A stretch of 64,000 bases of DNA from Muribaculaceae bacterium (GTDB taxonomy: Bacteria > Bacteroidota > Bacteroidia > Bacteroidales > Muribaculaceae): NCBI GenBank assembly GCA_017436845.1, contig JAFSCJ010000003.1, positions 1 through 64,000 of the forward strand, given 5' to 3'. Positions 36,802 through 45,956 of this stretch are shown piece by piece. Every line of letters starts with the position of its first letter. The first letter of the stretch is position 1. The notes beneath the pieces are model-generated. The model was not told where the DNA came from and did not search any database. It was given only the letters and a program-made list of their open reading frames with translations. A program made the position numbers and the translations under genes.

Positions 36802-36827
36802 TCAGAATAGATTTTTTTCATAATCCC

Positions 36828-36863
36828 AAACGCTCCGACTTGTGATAAGCCGGAGCGTTTTTT
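36828..36863 (+). terminator. Terminator of the ilv operon
   Basis: AAACGCTCCG (36828-36837) pairs with CGGAGCGTTT (36851-36860), followed by further T residues, 27 nt after the ilvC stop. Confidence 0.9.
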
Positions 36864-37175
36864 GGTCTTTAGAGTTATGACCGGAGCTATAACATCTGTT
36901 GCCTATGGCGATGGATTACTCTGCAAAATCGCCGAGTATTTAGTACAATCGCATGGTCGGGAGGTCTTGATGCGCAATACAAAATGGCAAAGCAAAGAGA
37001 TAATACCACGAAGTAGTTACACAATTGGGAACACCATAATGGAGCGTTAGCGTAATTGAGGGAAAGGTGACTCACACTCCTCACTACATCGAAGAAGTTG
37101 CACAATGAGTTAACTTTTTAATTTGAGAGTAGGAGGAGTAAGGGAAGAAAGTATTAGTAATGTGACTGAGGGGTA
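36864..37175. other. Gene-free spacer
   Basis: Between the ilv terminator and the terminator of the OmpA-like gene I see no credible gene, RNA or repeat. A 62-codon open frame at 36862-37050 has no support: it begins in the T-tract and resembles nothing. Confidence 0.5.
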
Positions 37176-37207
37176 TAAAAAGAGGCCGTATCCATGATAC
37201 GACCTCT
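37176..37207 (-). terminator. Terminator of the OmpA-like gene
   Basis: On the minus strand AGAGGTCGTATC pairs with GATACGGCCTCT around ATG and runs into TTTTTATA. It lies 24 nt after the stop. Confidence 0.85.
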
Positions 37208-37230
37208 AAGTATGGCTTTTAATGGAGTTA

Positions 37231-38463
37231 TTATTCTGCTTCTTCGATAGTAACAGCACGACCAAGAGCTTGGTATTTTTCACCAAGGTCAACAAGGTTG
37301 TTATGGTTGATTGTTACTTCAAATTGTTCAGCTGGAACACCTTCACGGATAAGTTGTTTTTCTACACTTGCTGCACGGTTTTTGCGAAGGCGAGTATTGA
37401 TTTTATCATTACCTGTGTAGTTATCAGCCCAACCTGTAATAACGTATTTTGTGTTAGGATTATCTTTCATTACTTCAGCACAAGATTTAACAATCTCAAT
37501 ATCTTTGCGAGTAAGTTTAGATACATTGATAGGGAAATATACTGTAGCAAGAGGAGCTTTTTCTTCGATAACCTCTTTTTCAACAGGACGTTCCAAACAA
37601 GCTTTGAGTTGTTGCTCTAAATCAGCGATTTTAGCATCGGCAGCTTGAAGACGAGCAAGGATTGCATCGCAGTTTTCGGGCTCTGGACATACTGGAACGA
37701 TAGGAGCGCTCCATTCACGTTTCTTGAACAAGTAGGTTACTCCAAGATAGGCTTGAAGATCGTGGGCTGTTTTATTCCAACCATCACCTGCTTCGTCTTT
37801 ATGGTTGTCTATTCCTGTGTAGCGTAGGTCAAGAGAAAGTTGAACTTGTTCGCTTACATTAAATGAGTTAATGATACCAGCACGGAACGCGATAACACGG
37901 TCTTGTGAATCTCTCCATCCATCCTTTTCATAGGTGTTTTCTCTGGTTTCTTTAAAATCTTTAATGAATGACCAGTATCCGCCACCTCCGACATAGGCTG
38001 TGAGGTTGTATTTTCTGCCAGGTTTGTAGCCACATACCATGTTTGTTACATTAAACATAAGATCAAACACTGGACCAACGTGAGCATATGTTTGTTTATA
38101 ATATTCTCCATTAATTACGTTGTCATCCATTTCGATGCCACCGTAATTAGGTCCATCGGCGAGACCTTTGGTCTTAAGCCAGTTTACACCTAAACGCGCT
38201 CCAATTATTGGAGAAAACCATTTTCCTACATAGATAGATGCCGCAGGTGACCAGCGATCTAAGAAATTGCGCTCTGAATCATTTGGTGAGAGAAAGATTC
38301 CTGCACCACCTTCTGCTGAAACAAACCAATTGTCTTTTAGTGCATTGAAAAGATAACCTTGGCTTGGGTCCTCTACATATGTTACTTCTGCTTCATTTTG
38401 CGCAAAAAGACTTTGGCTCATGAATAGAGTACATAATAAGGCAATTAATGTACATTTTTTCAT
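37231..38463 (-). CDS. OmpA-family outer-membrane protein
   Basis: 410 aa. Signal peptide residues 1-21 (SLFA|QN). An N-terminal eight-strand-type barrel covers about 40-250, ending in AYLGVTYLFKKREW. A Pro/Cys linker and short coiled segment (ILARLQAADAKIADLEQQLKAC) precede the C-terminal OmpA peptidoglycan-binding domain (about 300-405) with VYFPINVSKLTRKD, YVITGWADNYTGNDKIN and LRKNRAASVEKQLI. It anchors the outer membrane to the wall and is usually among the most abundant proteins in Bacteroidales. Two Cys in the linker (EPENCD, KACLE) could form a disulfide. Confidence 0.92.
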   Translation of the reverse strand: MKKCTLIALLCTLFMSQSLFAQNEAEVTYVEDPSQGYLFNALKDNWFVSAEGGAGIFLSPNDSERNFLDRWSPAASIYVGKWFSPIIGARLGVNWLKTKGLADGPNYGGIEMDDNVINGEYYKQTYAHVGPVFDLMFNVTNMVCGYKPGRKYNLTAYVGGGGYWSFIKDFKETRENTYEKDGWRDSQDRVIAFRAGIINSFNVSEQVQLSLDLRYTGIDNHKDEAGDGWNKTAHDLQAYLGVTYLFKKREWSAPIVPVCPEPENCDAILARLQAADAKIADLEQQLKACLERPVEKEVIEEKAPLATVYFPINVSKLTRKDIEIVKSCAEVMKDNPNTKYVITGWADNYTGNDKINTRLRKNRAASVEKQLIREGVPAEQFEVTINHNNLVDLGEKYQALGRAVTIEEAE

Positions 38464-38607
38464 AGAAATATAATTTAATTGTTGTTATTTGATTATCTAT
38501 TAAGTTATTGGGTGCTAAGTTACGCAAAAAAAATCATAAGACATTAAAAATTGCTAATTTTTTTACAATATAAATGATATAATTGATTTTTTGTAACTAA
38601 CCAAAGC

Positions 38608-40638
38608 CTAAGCGTTAATAAATTGTTTAACTTTTTCAAGGATATTTGGAGTTGTAAACCCAAATTTTTCGTCTAATACTTTAAATGGAGCTGAGGCTCC
38701 GAAGCGAGTAAGTCCATATATCATGCTATTTGCCCCAACAACACTATAAAGTGTAGAAGGAAGACCTGCTGTTAAGCCAAATACTGGTGTCCCTTGAGAA
38801 ATAACGCTTTCTTTGTATTCAGTATCTTGCATATTGAATAATCCGATAGATGGGATTGAAACAACTCGAGATGCAATTCCTTCTTTTTCTAATTCAGTAG
38901 CAACATCACAAAGAAGAGATACTTCAGAACCGTTACCCACGAGGATGACTTTAGGATGTGGCGCATCTATTACGGTGTATCCACCACGGCGTATACCTTG
39001 AGCTTCAGAGTATCTGTTGCCTGCAATAGCAGGAATGTCGTTTACATCTTGGCGAGTAAGGATAAGTGCAGTAGGGGTATCTTTGTTTTCAAGAGCCATT
39101 TCCCATGCTATAGTTGTTTCTGCACTATCAGCAGGGCGAAGTACTAATACGCTTGGTTTGCCATCAGAGTTGCGTATTTCTTCAAGAAGACGCATTTGAG
39201 CTTCTTGTTCGATAGGTTCATGAGTAGGACCATCTTCTCCGACACGGAATGCATCGTGTGAGAATATATATTTCACAGGAAGTTTCATTAGAGCGGCCAT
39301 GCGGATTGCCGGTTTCATATAGTCAGAGAATACAAAGAATGTTCCACATGCAGCCATCATTCCACCATGGAGTATGATACCATTCATGATTGATGCCATT
39401 GTGAGTTCGGCAACGCCTGCATGCAGGAATGCTCCTGAAAAATCACCGTTGGCAAGAGCTCCGGTTTTCTTAAGAAATGCTTCGGTCTTATCAGAATTAG
39501 CAAGGTCAGCCGATGAAACAATCATGTTTTTAATCTTTTCTCCAAGAACCGATAGCACGTTTGCTGATGCTGTGCGTGTTGCGCTACCGGGTTTATGTGC
39601 AATTTCTGCAAAATTTATTTCAGGAATATTTCCTTCAATGAAATCATAAAGTTGGGCTGCAAGTTCAGGGTTTTGTTCTGCCCATATTCTTTCTTGCTCA
39701 TGACGTTCTTTTACGATGTCGCGTAGTTCCTCCTGACGTTGCGCATAAAGTTCTTTAACATCATCCCATATTACCCAAGTGTTATCAGGATCTCCACCAA
39801 GATTTTTTACAGTCATAGGGAAATCCGCTCCTGATTTACTTAGAGGTTGTCCGTGGGTGCTACATTGACCTTCGAAATTTTCACCGGAGGCAGTTACACA
39901 TCCACGTCCCATGATTGTGTTACCAATGATGAGTGTGGGACATTTTGTTTCAGCTTTAGCGGTATCAAGAGCTTTTGATATTTCAACAGGATTACATCCG
40001 TCGATTTCAATTACATTCCAACCCCATGCACGATATTTAGCAGCATAGTCTTCTGTCGTTACGGCATCAACATCTGTTGATAGTTGGACTTTGTTGCTAT
40101 CAAAGAACATGATGAGGTTGCTCAATCCCAAGAATCCGGCAATGCGACCTGCTCCTTGTGCAATTTCTTCTTGAATACCACCATCAGAGATGAATGCATA
40201 AGTTTTGTGCTCAATCCAATTGCCAAAGCGAGCAGCGAGGAAACGCTCTGCAATTGCAGCTCCAACAGCCATAGTGTGTCCTTGACCAAGAGGTCCTGAT
40301 GTGTTTTCGATTCCTCTTTCTTGATCAACTTCAGGGTGCCCAGGTGTTACGCTTCCCCATTGGCGGAATTGTAGAAGTTCTTCGATTGAGTATTTCCCTG
40401 TGAGAGCAAGGACACTATAAAGCATTGGAGACATGTGTCCAGGATCAAGGAAGAAACGGTCGCGAGCAATCCATGTTGGGTTGTCGGGGTCTGTTACTAA
40501 ATGACTTGAATAAAGTACATTGATAAAGTCAGCTCCTCCCATAGCACCACCAGGGTGTCCTGATTTAGCTTTCTCTACCATTGACGCAGCGAGAATGCGA
40601 ATATTGTCAGCTGCTTTATCCAATATTTTTGTGTTCAT
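38608..40638 (-). CDS. tkt: Transketolase
   Basis: 676 aa thiamine-diphosphate enzyme of the non-oxidative pentose phosphate pathway. N-terminal GHPGGAMGGADFINVLYSSH and RDRFFLDPGHMSPMLYS, the TPP-binding region ISDGGIQEEIAQGAGRIAG and FFDSNKVQLS, and the pyrimidine-domain motif HDAFRVGEDGPTHEPIEQ are all present. Full length for the family. It stands alone between an OmpA-like gene and a sugar transporter; no promoter of good quality was found in the 185-nt gap upstream. Confidence 0.94.
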   Translation of the reverse strand: MNTKILDKAADNIRILAASMVEKAKSGHPGGAMGGADFINVLYSSHLVTDPDNPTWIARDRFFLDPGHMSPMLYSVLALTGKYSIEELLQFRQWGSVTPGHPEVDQERGIENTSGPLGQGHTMAVGAAIAERFLAARFGNWIEHKTYAFISDGGIQEEIAQGAGRIAGFLGLSNLIMFFDSNKVQLSTDVDAVTTEDYAAKYRAWGWNVIEIDGCNPVEISKALDTAKAETKCPTLIIGNTIMGRGCVTASGENFEGQCSTHGQPLSKSGADFPMTVKNLGGDPDNTWVIWDDVKELYAQRQEELRDIVKERHEQERIWAEQNPELAAQLYDFIEGNIPEINFAEIAHKPGSATRTASANVLSVLGEKIKNMIVSSADLANSDKTEAFLKKTGALANGDFSGAFLHAGVAELTMASIMNGIILHGGMMAACGTFFVFSDYMKPAIRMAALMKLPVKYIFSHDAFRVGEDGPTHEPIEQEAQMRLLEEIRNSDGKPSVLVLRPADSAETTIAWEMALENKDTPTALILTRQDVNDIPAIAGNRYSEAQGIRRGGYTVIDAPHPKVILVGNGSEVSLLCDVATELEKEGIASRVVSIPSIGLFNMQDTEYKESVISQGTPVFGLTAGLPSTLYSVVGANSMIYGLTRFGASAPFKVLDEKFGFTTPNILEKVKQFINA

Positions 40639-40778
40639 TATATTGTAAAAATTGAGTGTTTTTAATTTAATTTACGAAAATACAATAAATCTTTCATTTA
40701 GGCAAATTAGATGTAGTTAAACTGCGATTTTGTAGATATATAATTGTTGTATGCTCCTAATTTATAATATAAAAAATA

Positions 40779-40806
40779 CGTGCCACATAATATGGCACGC
40801 ATTTTT
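40779..40806 (-). terminator. Terminator after the sugar transporter gene
   Basis: CGTGCCA and TGGCACG form a perfect stem (40779-40785 with 40793-40799). On the minus strand it is followed by TATTTTTTATA. It also has T residues on the plus side, but no plus-strand gene precedes it. Confidence 0.72.
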
Positions 40807-40823
40807 ACGCTTGAAATTTAATT

Positions 40824-42131
40824 TTAGTCAATGAGTTTTTTAGATGGTCTTGAGCCTATTAAAGCATAAAATAGCAGGTAGGCTAATCCGGCGACAATAA
40901 CCCAGTAACTTGCTTGATATCCGATGCCACCTTGCATATCGACAATTGCATTTTGGAGTAGGGGTAATACACCACCACCACACACTAATGCCATGAAAAT
41001 ACCTGATGCTCTTTCTGTGTATTTGCCAAGTCCTTCTACTGCAAGATTAAAGATTCCACCCCACATTACTGATGTACAAAGACCTACTGAAACAAGTAAC
41101 ATTGCGTTTACAGGAACATTAACAAAACCAAATAGTCCTTCGGCACTATTTTTAAATACAGGCATATTTACCATTGTTTCGGTTGATGCAAATATTGCTC
41201 CAAGAACTAATGCTATGCCGATGAAAGATACTGTAGTTAACATAGCTTTAGCTGATACTTTAGCTCCGACAGCAGCACCAATAAGGCGTCCGATAAGCAT
41301 TAAGAACCAGTAAGTTGCTGCAACAGAAGCAGCGATAGCTTCTGCTCCATCTGTGACATGGAGGACATTAAGATCTCCATTTTGTAGCCATTTTTGAAGC
41401 ACGTTAGGGATACCAACTTCTACGCCTACATATACGAAAATAGCGACTGCACCAAGAGCAAAGTGACGGAAAGACATAGGCCCAATTTTAGATCCTTCTT
41501 TAACGTCGGTAGTAATTGTGGCAGTTTCTTGTGTCTTTTCTGGAATTTTAGAGAGAATAAGGACCAAAAACGCAAATGCGAAAATTCCTAATGCTGCATA
41601 CATCAATGGGAACACGTCGCTGATTTGTGCTTTTGCAACAGATGGAATCATAATGCCAGAAAGGATGATAACTGCAGTTCCTGCTAATGAGTTGAATGAG
41701 CCACCAAGTTGAATTAGCTGGTTCCCTTTTTTGCCACCGCCACCCAAAGTGTTAAGCATCGGGTTTACAACAGTGTTAAGCATACACATTGAGAAACCGG
41801 CGACGAAAGCGCCTAATAGGTAAACTGCAAAGCTTTCTGCTACACCTGATAATGTTTGAATACCAACGCCAATGAATCCGACAGCTACTGCAATAAGAGC
41901 AGTTTTCTTATAGCCAAGTTTCTGTAGTAAAGCCCCTGAAGGAATACCCATAACTGCATAGGCAATGAAATTGGCAAAAACTCCGAGTGTTCCTTGCCAA
42001 TTAGGTATTTTAAATTGGTTTTTCAAAATATCACCCATTGGCGATGCAAGATTTGTAACGAATGAAATCATCGCAAATAGGAAAATCATTACGATGATTG
42101 GCAATAAATAATTTTTTTTGTCTTGTGCCAT
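40824..42131 (-). CDS. FHS-family sugar/H+ symporter (FucP-like MFS)
   Basis: 435 aa with 12 predicted membrane segments. FucP-like signs include LASPMGDILKNQFKIPNWQGTLGVFANFIAYAVMGIPSG spread over residues 28-66, GFSMCMLNTVVNPMLNTLGGGGKKGNQL (about 118-145), and FVYVGVEVGIPN. Such transporters bring in fucose, galactose, glucose or similar sugars with protons. The specific sugar cannot be read from sequence. It lies 27 nt downstream of yggS. Confidence 0.85.
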   Translation of the reverse strand: MAQDKKNYLLPIIVMIFLFAMISFVTNLASPMGDILKNQFKIPNWQGTLGVFANFIAYAVMGIPSGALLQKLGYKKTALIAVAVGFIGVGIQTLSGVAESFAVYLLGAFVAGFSMCMLNTVVNPMLNTLGGGGKKGNQLIQLGGSFNSLAGTAVIILSGIMIPSVAKAQISDVFPLMYAALGIFAFAFLVLILSKIPEKTQETATITTDVKEGSKIGPMSFRHFALGAVAIFVYVGVEVGIPNVLQKWLQNGDLNVLHVTDGAEAIAASVAATYWFLMLIGRLIGAAVGAKVSAKAMLTTVSFIGIALVLGAIFASTETMVNMPVFKNSAEGLFGFVNVPVNAMLLVSVGLCTSVMWGGIFNLAVEGLGKYTERASGIFMALVCGGGVLPLLQNAIVDMQGGIGYQASYWVIVAGLAYLLFYALIGSRPSKKLID

Positions 42132-42158
42132 GTTCTTATTTTTTTAAAAGGATAATTA

Positions 42159-42824
42159 TTAATATCGATTTCCGAAAATGCTTGACCCTATTCTGATCAT
42201 GTTGCTACCATGTTTTATCGCCAATAGGTAGTCGTCGCTCATTCCCATGCTGATAATGTTAAAATTATCACCCATATTAGGTAACGCTTTTAAAGTATCA
42301 AATGTTTTTTTTATAGCGATGAAATCTTGCTCAATGCGATTGGTCTCGTCGGTGTTTGATGCCATCCCCATTATGCCTCTGATTTGAATATTGTTGAGTG
42401 AAGTTGTTTTCTCGTTTTTAATCAGAGCAATAAGTTTGTCGGGATCAAATCCATATTTTGTTTCTTCTTGTGCTACATGAACCTGAAGCAGGATATCAAC
42501 AACACGATTTATGCGTTTGGCCTCGCTGTCAACAAGTGTCAGAAGTCTTTCCGAGTCAATGCTATGAATTAGTGATACGTGAGGGAGGATTAACCGTACT
42601 TTGTTAGATTGCAGATGCCCAATGAAATGCCATTTAATATCATTTGGCAATGATTTAGCTTTGTCGACAAATTCGTTGGCACGACTTTCTCCAAAAATGC
42701 GTTGTCCTTCATCGTATGCGACAAGAATAGCTTCTTGTGGATGGAATTTGGATACGGCAACAAGTTCAACTCCATTTGGAATAGAGTTGAGATACTTGCG
42801 GATATTTTGGCGTATCATTTCCAT
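42159..42824 (-). CDS. YggS-family pyridoxal-phosphate homeostasis protein
   Basis: 221 aa alanine-racemase-like TIM barrel without a second domain. The PLP lysine is Lys26 in LVAVSKFHPQEA. Other family motifs are FGESRANEFVDKA, WHFIGHLQSNKV, VHVAQEETKYGF and GMSDDYLLAIKHGSNMIRIGSSIFG. These proteins carry PLP and affect amino acid and vitamin B6 balance. It is encoded 5 nt after the DUF4494 gene. Confidence 0.93.
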   Translation of the reverse strand: MEMIRQNIRKYLNSIPNGVELVAVSKFHPQEAILVAYDEGQRIFGESRANEFVDKAKSLPNDIKWHFIGHLQSNKVRLILPHVSLIHSIDSERLLTLVDSEAKRINRVVDILLQVHVAQEETKYGFDPDKLIALIKNEKTTSLNNIQIRGIMGMASNTDETNRIEQDFIAIKKTFDTLKALPNMGDNFNIISMGMSDDYLLAIKHGSNMIRIGSSIFGNRY

Positions 42825-42829
42825 AGAAT

Positions 42830-43291
42830 TTATTCAGCAGTTTGTTCAGCGGGTTTTGTTGTGCCTAATTTTACTTTGTAAACATCCATAATTGGGGTCT
42901 CTGCAATAGAAACAACTTCAAAGTCGGCCATTGTGCCTTTCATCCCTTCCATGAAATTGTCAAGCGCACCTTTGAAATCGTTTGCAGCAACGAGGATGAG
43001 GGTTGTTGACTTTTTTTCAACCGCAGTTTTTTCATCGATTGTAATAAAAGCAACTTTTACAAGATACCATTTATCGGCACTGTCATCCCAAAAGATTTCA
43101 GAGATTTTAGTGCGTTTTACAGCTGAAACAGAGAAATCTCCGGAGATGAAAGGTGTTAATTCTTCTATGATGCGAGCTTCTGCTTCGGTAAAAGAAAGAG
43201 CATCTACCATGTAGGGTTCGTTCACTTTCTTTTGTAAGCCGTTTTCCATCATTTTATCATATCTTACTTTGCATTCAAACCAATTTGCCAT
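42830..43291 (-). CDS. DUF4494 protein
   Basis: 153 aa cytoplasmic protein. The N-terminus MANWFECKVRYDKMMENGLQ and the later FTEAEARIIEELTPFISGDF are hallmarks of DUF4494, a family found almost only in Bacteroidota and of unknown function. The fold looks like alternating strands and helices. It usually sits beside the YggS-type gene, as here, which hints at a shared transcript rather than a known shared function. Confidence 0.85.
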   Translation of the reverse strand: MANWFECKVRYDKMMENGLQKKVNEPYMVDALSFTEAEARIIEELTPFISGDFSVSAVKRTKISEIFWDDSADKWYLVKVAFITIDEKTAVEKKSTTLILVAANDFKGALDNFMEGMKGTMADFEVVSIAETPIMDVYKVKLGTTKPAEQTAE

Positions 43292-43339
43292 AATGTTATT
43301 TTTTTGTTTTTAGAATAATATATTTTATAAAATTAATGC

Positions 43340-44668
43340 TTATCCTTGTCCTTGCGATTTAACGCTGATGTGCTTGTCGGTGCTTTTATGTGCTGTTGCA
43401 TTTATTTTGCGACAATAAGTCTTGTTGTTGACTTTGACAAAAATTGTGTTGCCTGAAAAAGCAAATGCCTCAATATTTTCAGCGCTTGGGTAAGGTAAAA
43501 TAGCCCTGACACGACCATTGTGATCACACACTTGGATGCCTAATTGCGTTGCTACATATAGGTTGCCGAGTGTGTCAAATTCCATTCCTTTGATCTCTTG
43601 TTTTTGGTGGAAAGGGTTGTGAATCCAATAGAATTGTTGTCTATTGGAGAGTGTCCCATCATTGTTGATGGTATAGTTAATGAGCCAATCAGAATTTTGC
43701 TCGGTTGTTGCCATGTGAGTGCCATCAGGGTAAATGGCCATATTGATTGCTTTATCAGGCATTTCTTCAGATGTTTCAACCCAATTTTCACCTGGAACTA
43801 TAATTTGAGAGAGCATATTGTTTTGAGAAATTCCCGGTTTTACTCTTTCGGGGTATCCTTTCCAAAGATATTTCAATGCAGTAGGGAATTCTCTTGCTCC
43901 ATTCTTGATGCTATGATTTCCGTCATCCCACTTTGTCTCTAATTCATATCCCGCAAATTTAAGAGCAGAAGCCATTAGAAGATTGTATTCATACCAATGT
44001 CCAAAAATGGGATTCCACACATCTTGACTACCATCGTGTATGTAAAAACGTATGGCTTGTGGCTCGGTCTTGCGTACCAATGCGGGGAGTTCATTGCCAC
44101 CCCTCATCGCTACATAAGTGCCACATGTGGTATATACGCGACTGAAAAGGTCAGGGCGGAACCATGCAGCCACAAATGAACATATTCCACCGCTGCTTGC
44201 TCCTGAAATGGCTCTATCGTTAGGGTCTTTAGAAATTAGGATTGCTTTTCCGTCGGCTGTTTTATGTCTTTCAACAGCCGGTAGTATTTCGGTTTCAATA
44301 AAATGGGCAAATGTCCCATCAGTACGGTCAAACTCGTTGCTTCGATTGTACCTGATAACATTCCCATCGGTATCTTTTATTACTCCGGGCTGAACAAATA
44401 CACCTATTGTTACAGGCATATCTCCACTTGCAATGAGACTATCCATCACAGCCGTTGCGTTATATAAGATACCATCTAATCCGAAGTATAGGCACGCAGG
44501 TTTTTCCCCATCATATTCTTGTGGAACGTATATTTTATATTCGTGCATTGTGCCGGGATAAATCTTTGATTGATGGAGACTATCTGTTATTATTTCGCCT
44601 TTATAATTGGTGGAAAATAATGATATGGCTGAGATTATATAGATGAATGAAAATAAAATATGTCTCAT
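43340..44668 (-). CDS. Secreted esterase with a C-terminal SMP-30-like propeller segment
   Basis: 442 aa. N-terminal signal peptide (about residues 1-19). An esterase-D-type alpha/beta hydrolase spans about 30-270: nucleophile elbow ISGASSGGICSF, acid region HDGSQDVWNP, and His in DGNHSIKNG. A linker leads to a part-propeller of about 130 residues (MAIYPDGTHMATTEQNSDW, MEFDTLGNLYVATQLGIQV) like the gluconolactonase/SMP-30 family, but it has too few blades for a complete ring. Possible substrates are acyl or feruloyl esters or siderophore esters; none is indicated by neighbours. Confidence 0.72.
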   Translation of the reverse strand: MRHILFSFIYIISAISLFSTNYKGEIITDSLHQSKIYPGTMHEYKIYVPQEYDGEKPACLYFGLDGILYNATAVMDSLIASGDMPVTIGVFVQPGVIKDTDGNVIRYNRSNEFDRTDGTFAHFIETEILPAVERHKTADGKAILISKDPNDRAISGASSGGICSFVAAWFRPDLFSRVYTTCGTYVAMRGGNELPALVRKTEPQAIRFYIHDGSQDVWNPIFGHWYEYNLLMASALKFAGYELETKWDDGNHSIKNGAREFPTALKYLWKGYPERVKPGISQNNMLSQIIVPGENWVETSEEMPDKAINMAIYPDGTHMATTEQNSDWLINYTINNDGTLSNRQQFYWIHNPFHQKQEIKGMEFDTLGNLYVATQLGIQVCDHNGRVRAILPYPSAENIEAFAFSGNTIFVKVNNKTYCRKINATAHKSTDKHISVKSQGQG

Positions 44669-44748
44669 GACTTAGGTGCTTAAGAATTTATTTACAAAGA
44701 TAATGTTTTGTTTAGAATTAAACTCGTTTCCGATGGCTAAAGATTAAA

Positions 44749-44780
44749 TTTGTCAATAAAAAGAGATTATCGTAACTTTG
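44749..44780 (+). promoter_or_regulatory. Promoter of the yigZ-like gene
   Basis: TTTG at 44749-44752, a 20-nt spacer, then TAACTTTG at 44773-44780. This is an exact Bacteroides-type promoter 22 nt before the ATG. Confidence 0.75.
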
Positions 44781-44802
44781 TGGATATATTGATAGAGTAA
44801 TT

Positions 44803-45405
44803 ATGAGCAACGGCGATACATTTTATACATTAGATGCTCCTGCTGAGGGTATTTATAAGGAGAAAATGAGTAAGTTTTTGTCCTTTGCTGTGCCTGTAAC
44901 TTCGGTGGTAGAAGCTAAGGAGGTTGTTGCTCGATATCAAAAGGAGTATTTTGATGCTCGACATGTGTGTTGGGCATACATGATAGGAGCTGCTCGCACG
45001 GAGTTTCTCAGTAATGACAATGGAGAGCCGAGTGGTACGGCCGGGAAACCTATACTTGGGCAAATTAATTCATTTAACTTAACCAATATAGTAATAATTG
45101 TTGTACGCTATTTTGGTGGAATAAAATTAGGAACATCGGGGTTGATTGTTGCTTATAGAGAAGCTGCGCGAGATGCAATAACAGCTGGAAATATAATCGA
45201 GTGTCATGAGATGGCTATAGTTTCTTTTACCTTCCCTTATTTATCAATGAATGAAGTCATGAGAGTGGTAAAGGATACAGGAGTAAAGATTATAGAACAA
45301 GTGTTTGATAATTCGTGTGCTATGACATTAAGTATACGAGCCGATTACCGAGATGCACTTGCTTCTCGGTTGGGAGATATTGATGGGGTTACATTTAAAG
45401 ATTAA
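44803..45405 (+). CDS. YigZ/IMPACT-family protein
   Basis: 200 aa. The N-terminal IMPACT domain is unmistakable: ARHVCWAYMIGA, SNDNGEPSGTAGKPIL and VIIVVRYFGGIKLGTSGLIVAYREAA. The C-terminal ferredoxin-like domain (about 135-200) is the DUF1949 type. The family is linked to translation control through ribosome or GCN1-type interactions; bacterial roles remain unclear. The stop abuts the end of the convergent DUF2148 gene. Confidence 0.9.
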   Translation: MSNGDTFYTLDAPAEGIYKEKMSKFLSFAVPVTSVVEAKEVVARYQKEYFDARHVCWAYMIGAARTEFLSNDNGEPSGTAGKPILGQINSFNLTNIVIIVVRYFGGIKLGTSGLIVAYREAARDAITAGNIIECHEMAIVSFTFPYLSMNEVMRVVKDTGVKIIEQVFDNSCAMTLSIRADYRDALASRLGDIDGVTFKD

Positions 45406-45945
45406 TTATTGTAGTGGCTCCTTTGGCTTTCTGTCAAAGAATGGATTCTTTGACGATGCTGATATAGCTATTGCATAAACTTGTTTACACCCTGGCAAAA
45501 TGTCTAATTGTTGAGCAGCAAGTCCAGCAGAAAACATCACGCGAGTATCCAATCTCAAATCAGCCGCCATAGCACAAGCTGAACCGATAGCAATTCCCAC
45601 ATCGGTGCTATTTATAGCACATGGAACAGCCGATGGTTTCAATTCACATTTTAATTATCCGCAATGACTGCAATTTAATCCCTGTGGGTGGCTGTGCGTT
45701 CCAATAACAATTACGCATTCGGCTTGCATTATGTTTTCTGCATCACGCAAGAAGAATTTCATGCCATGTTCCTCAACCATAGAAATCATTGTATCAGAGA
45801 GCGATTTTAAATCAGCTCCCTCAATTAGTGCTATTTCTATTATGTCAACACCTTTTCCCTTAGGGGCTGTGCGTGCGGCTGTCATCATTTGACAAGCCGC
45901 CGCAAGCACTTGCTTGTGGCGGCTATCACGTTCGTTTAATATCAT
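45406..45945 (-). pseudogene. DUF2148 ferredoxin-like protein interrupted by an in-frame TAA
   Basis: Two pieces in the same frame form one DUF2148 protein of about 179 codons. Residues 1-96 end at GTHSHPQGLNCSHCG, a TAA follows at 45655-45657, then LKCELKPSAVPCAINSTDVG continues to the normal end. The cysteines of the C-x2-C...C...C cluster are all kept, and no base is inserted or lost. So a single nonsense codon sits where the family usually has Phe. Causes could be a recent inactivating mutation, a sequence error, or a suppressed stop. The downstream half could restart at TTG 45642 but would lack the first two cysteines. The gene follows queA by 11 nt. Function of DUF2148 is unknown. Confidence 0.8.
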
Positions 45946-45956
45946 TGATTTTATAA

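Noticed and set aside
36862-37050. 62-codon open frame after ilvC
   Set aside because: It starts within the terminator T-tract, has no promoter or recognisable protein pattern, and is likely chance.
45406-45945. Frameshift or two separate genes at the DUF2148 site
   Set aside because: Both parts lie in the same frame with exactly three codons (TAA TTA AAA) between the CG and the next Cys, as in intact relatives, so a nonsense codon explains it and a frameshift does not.
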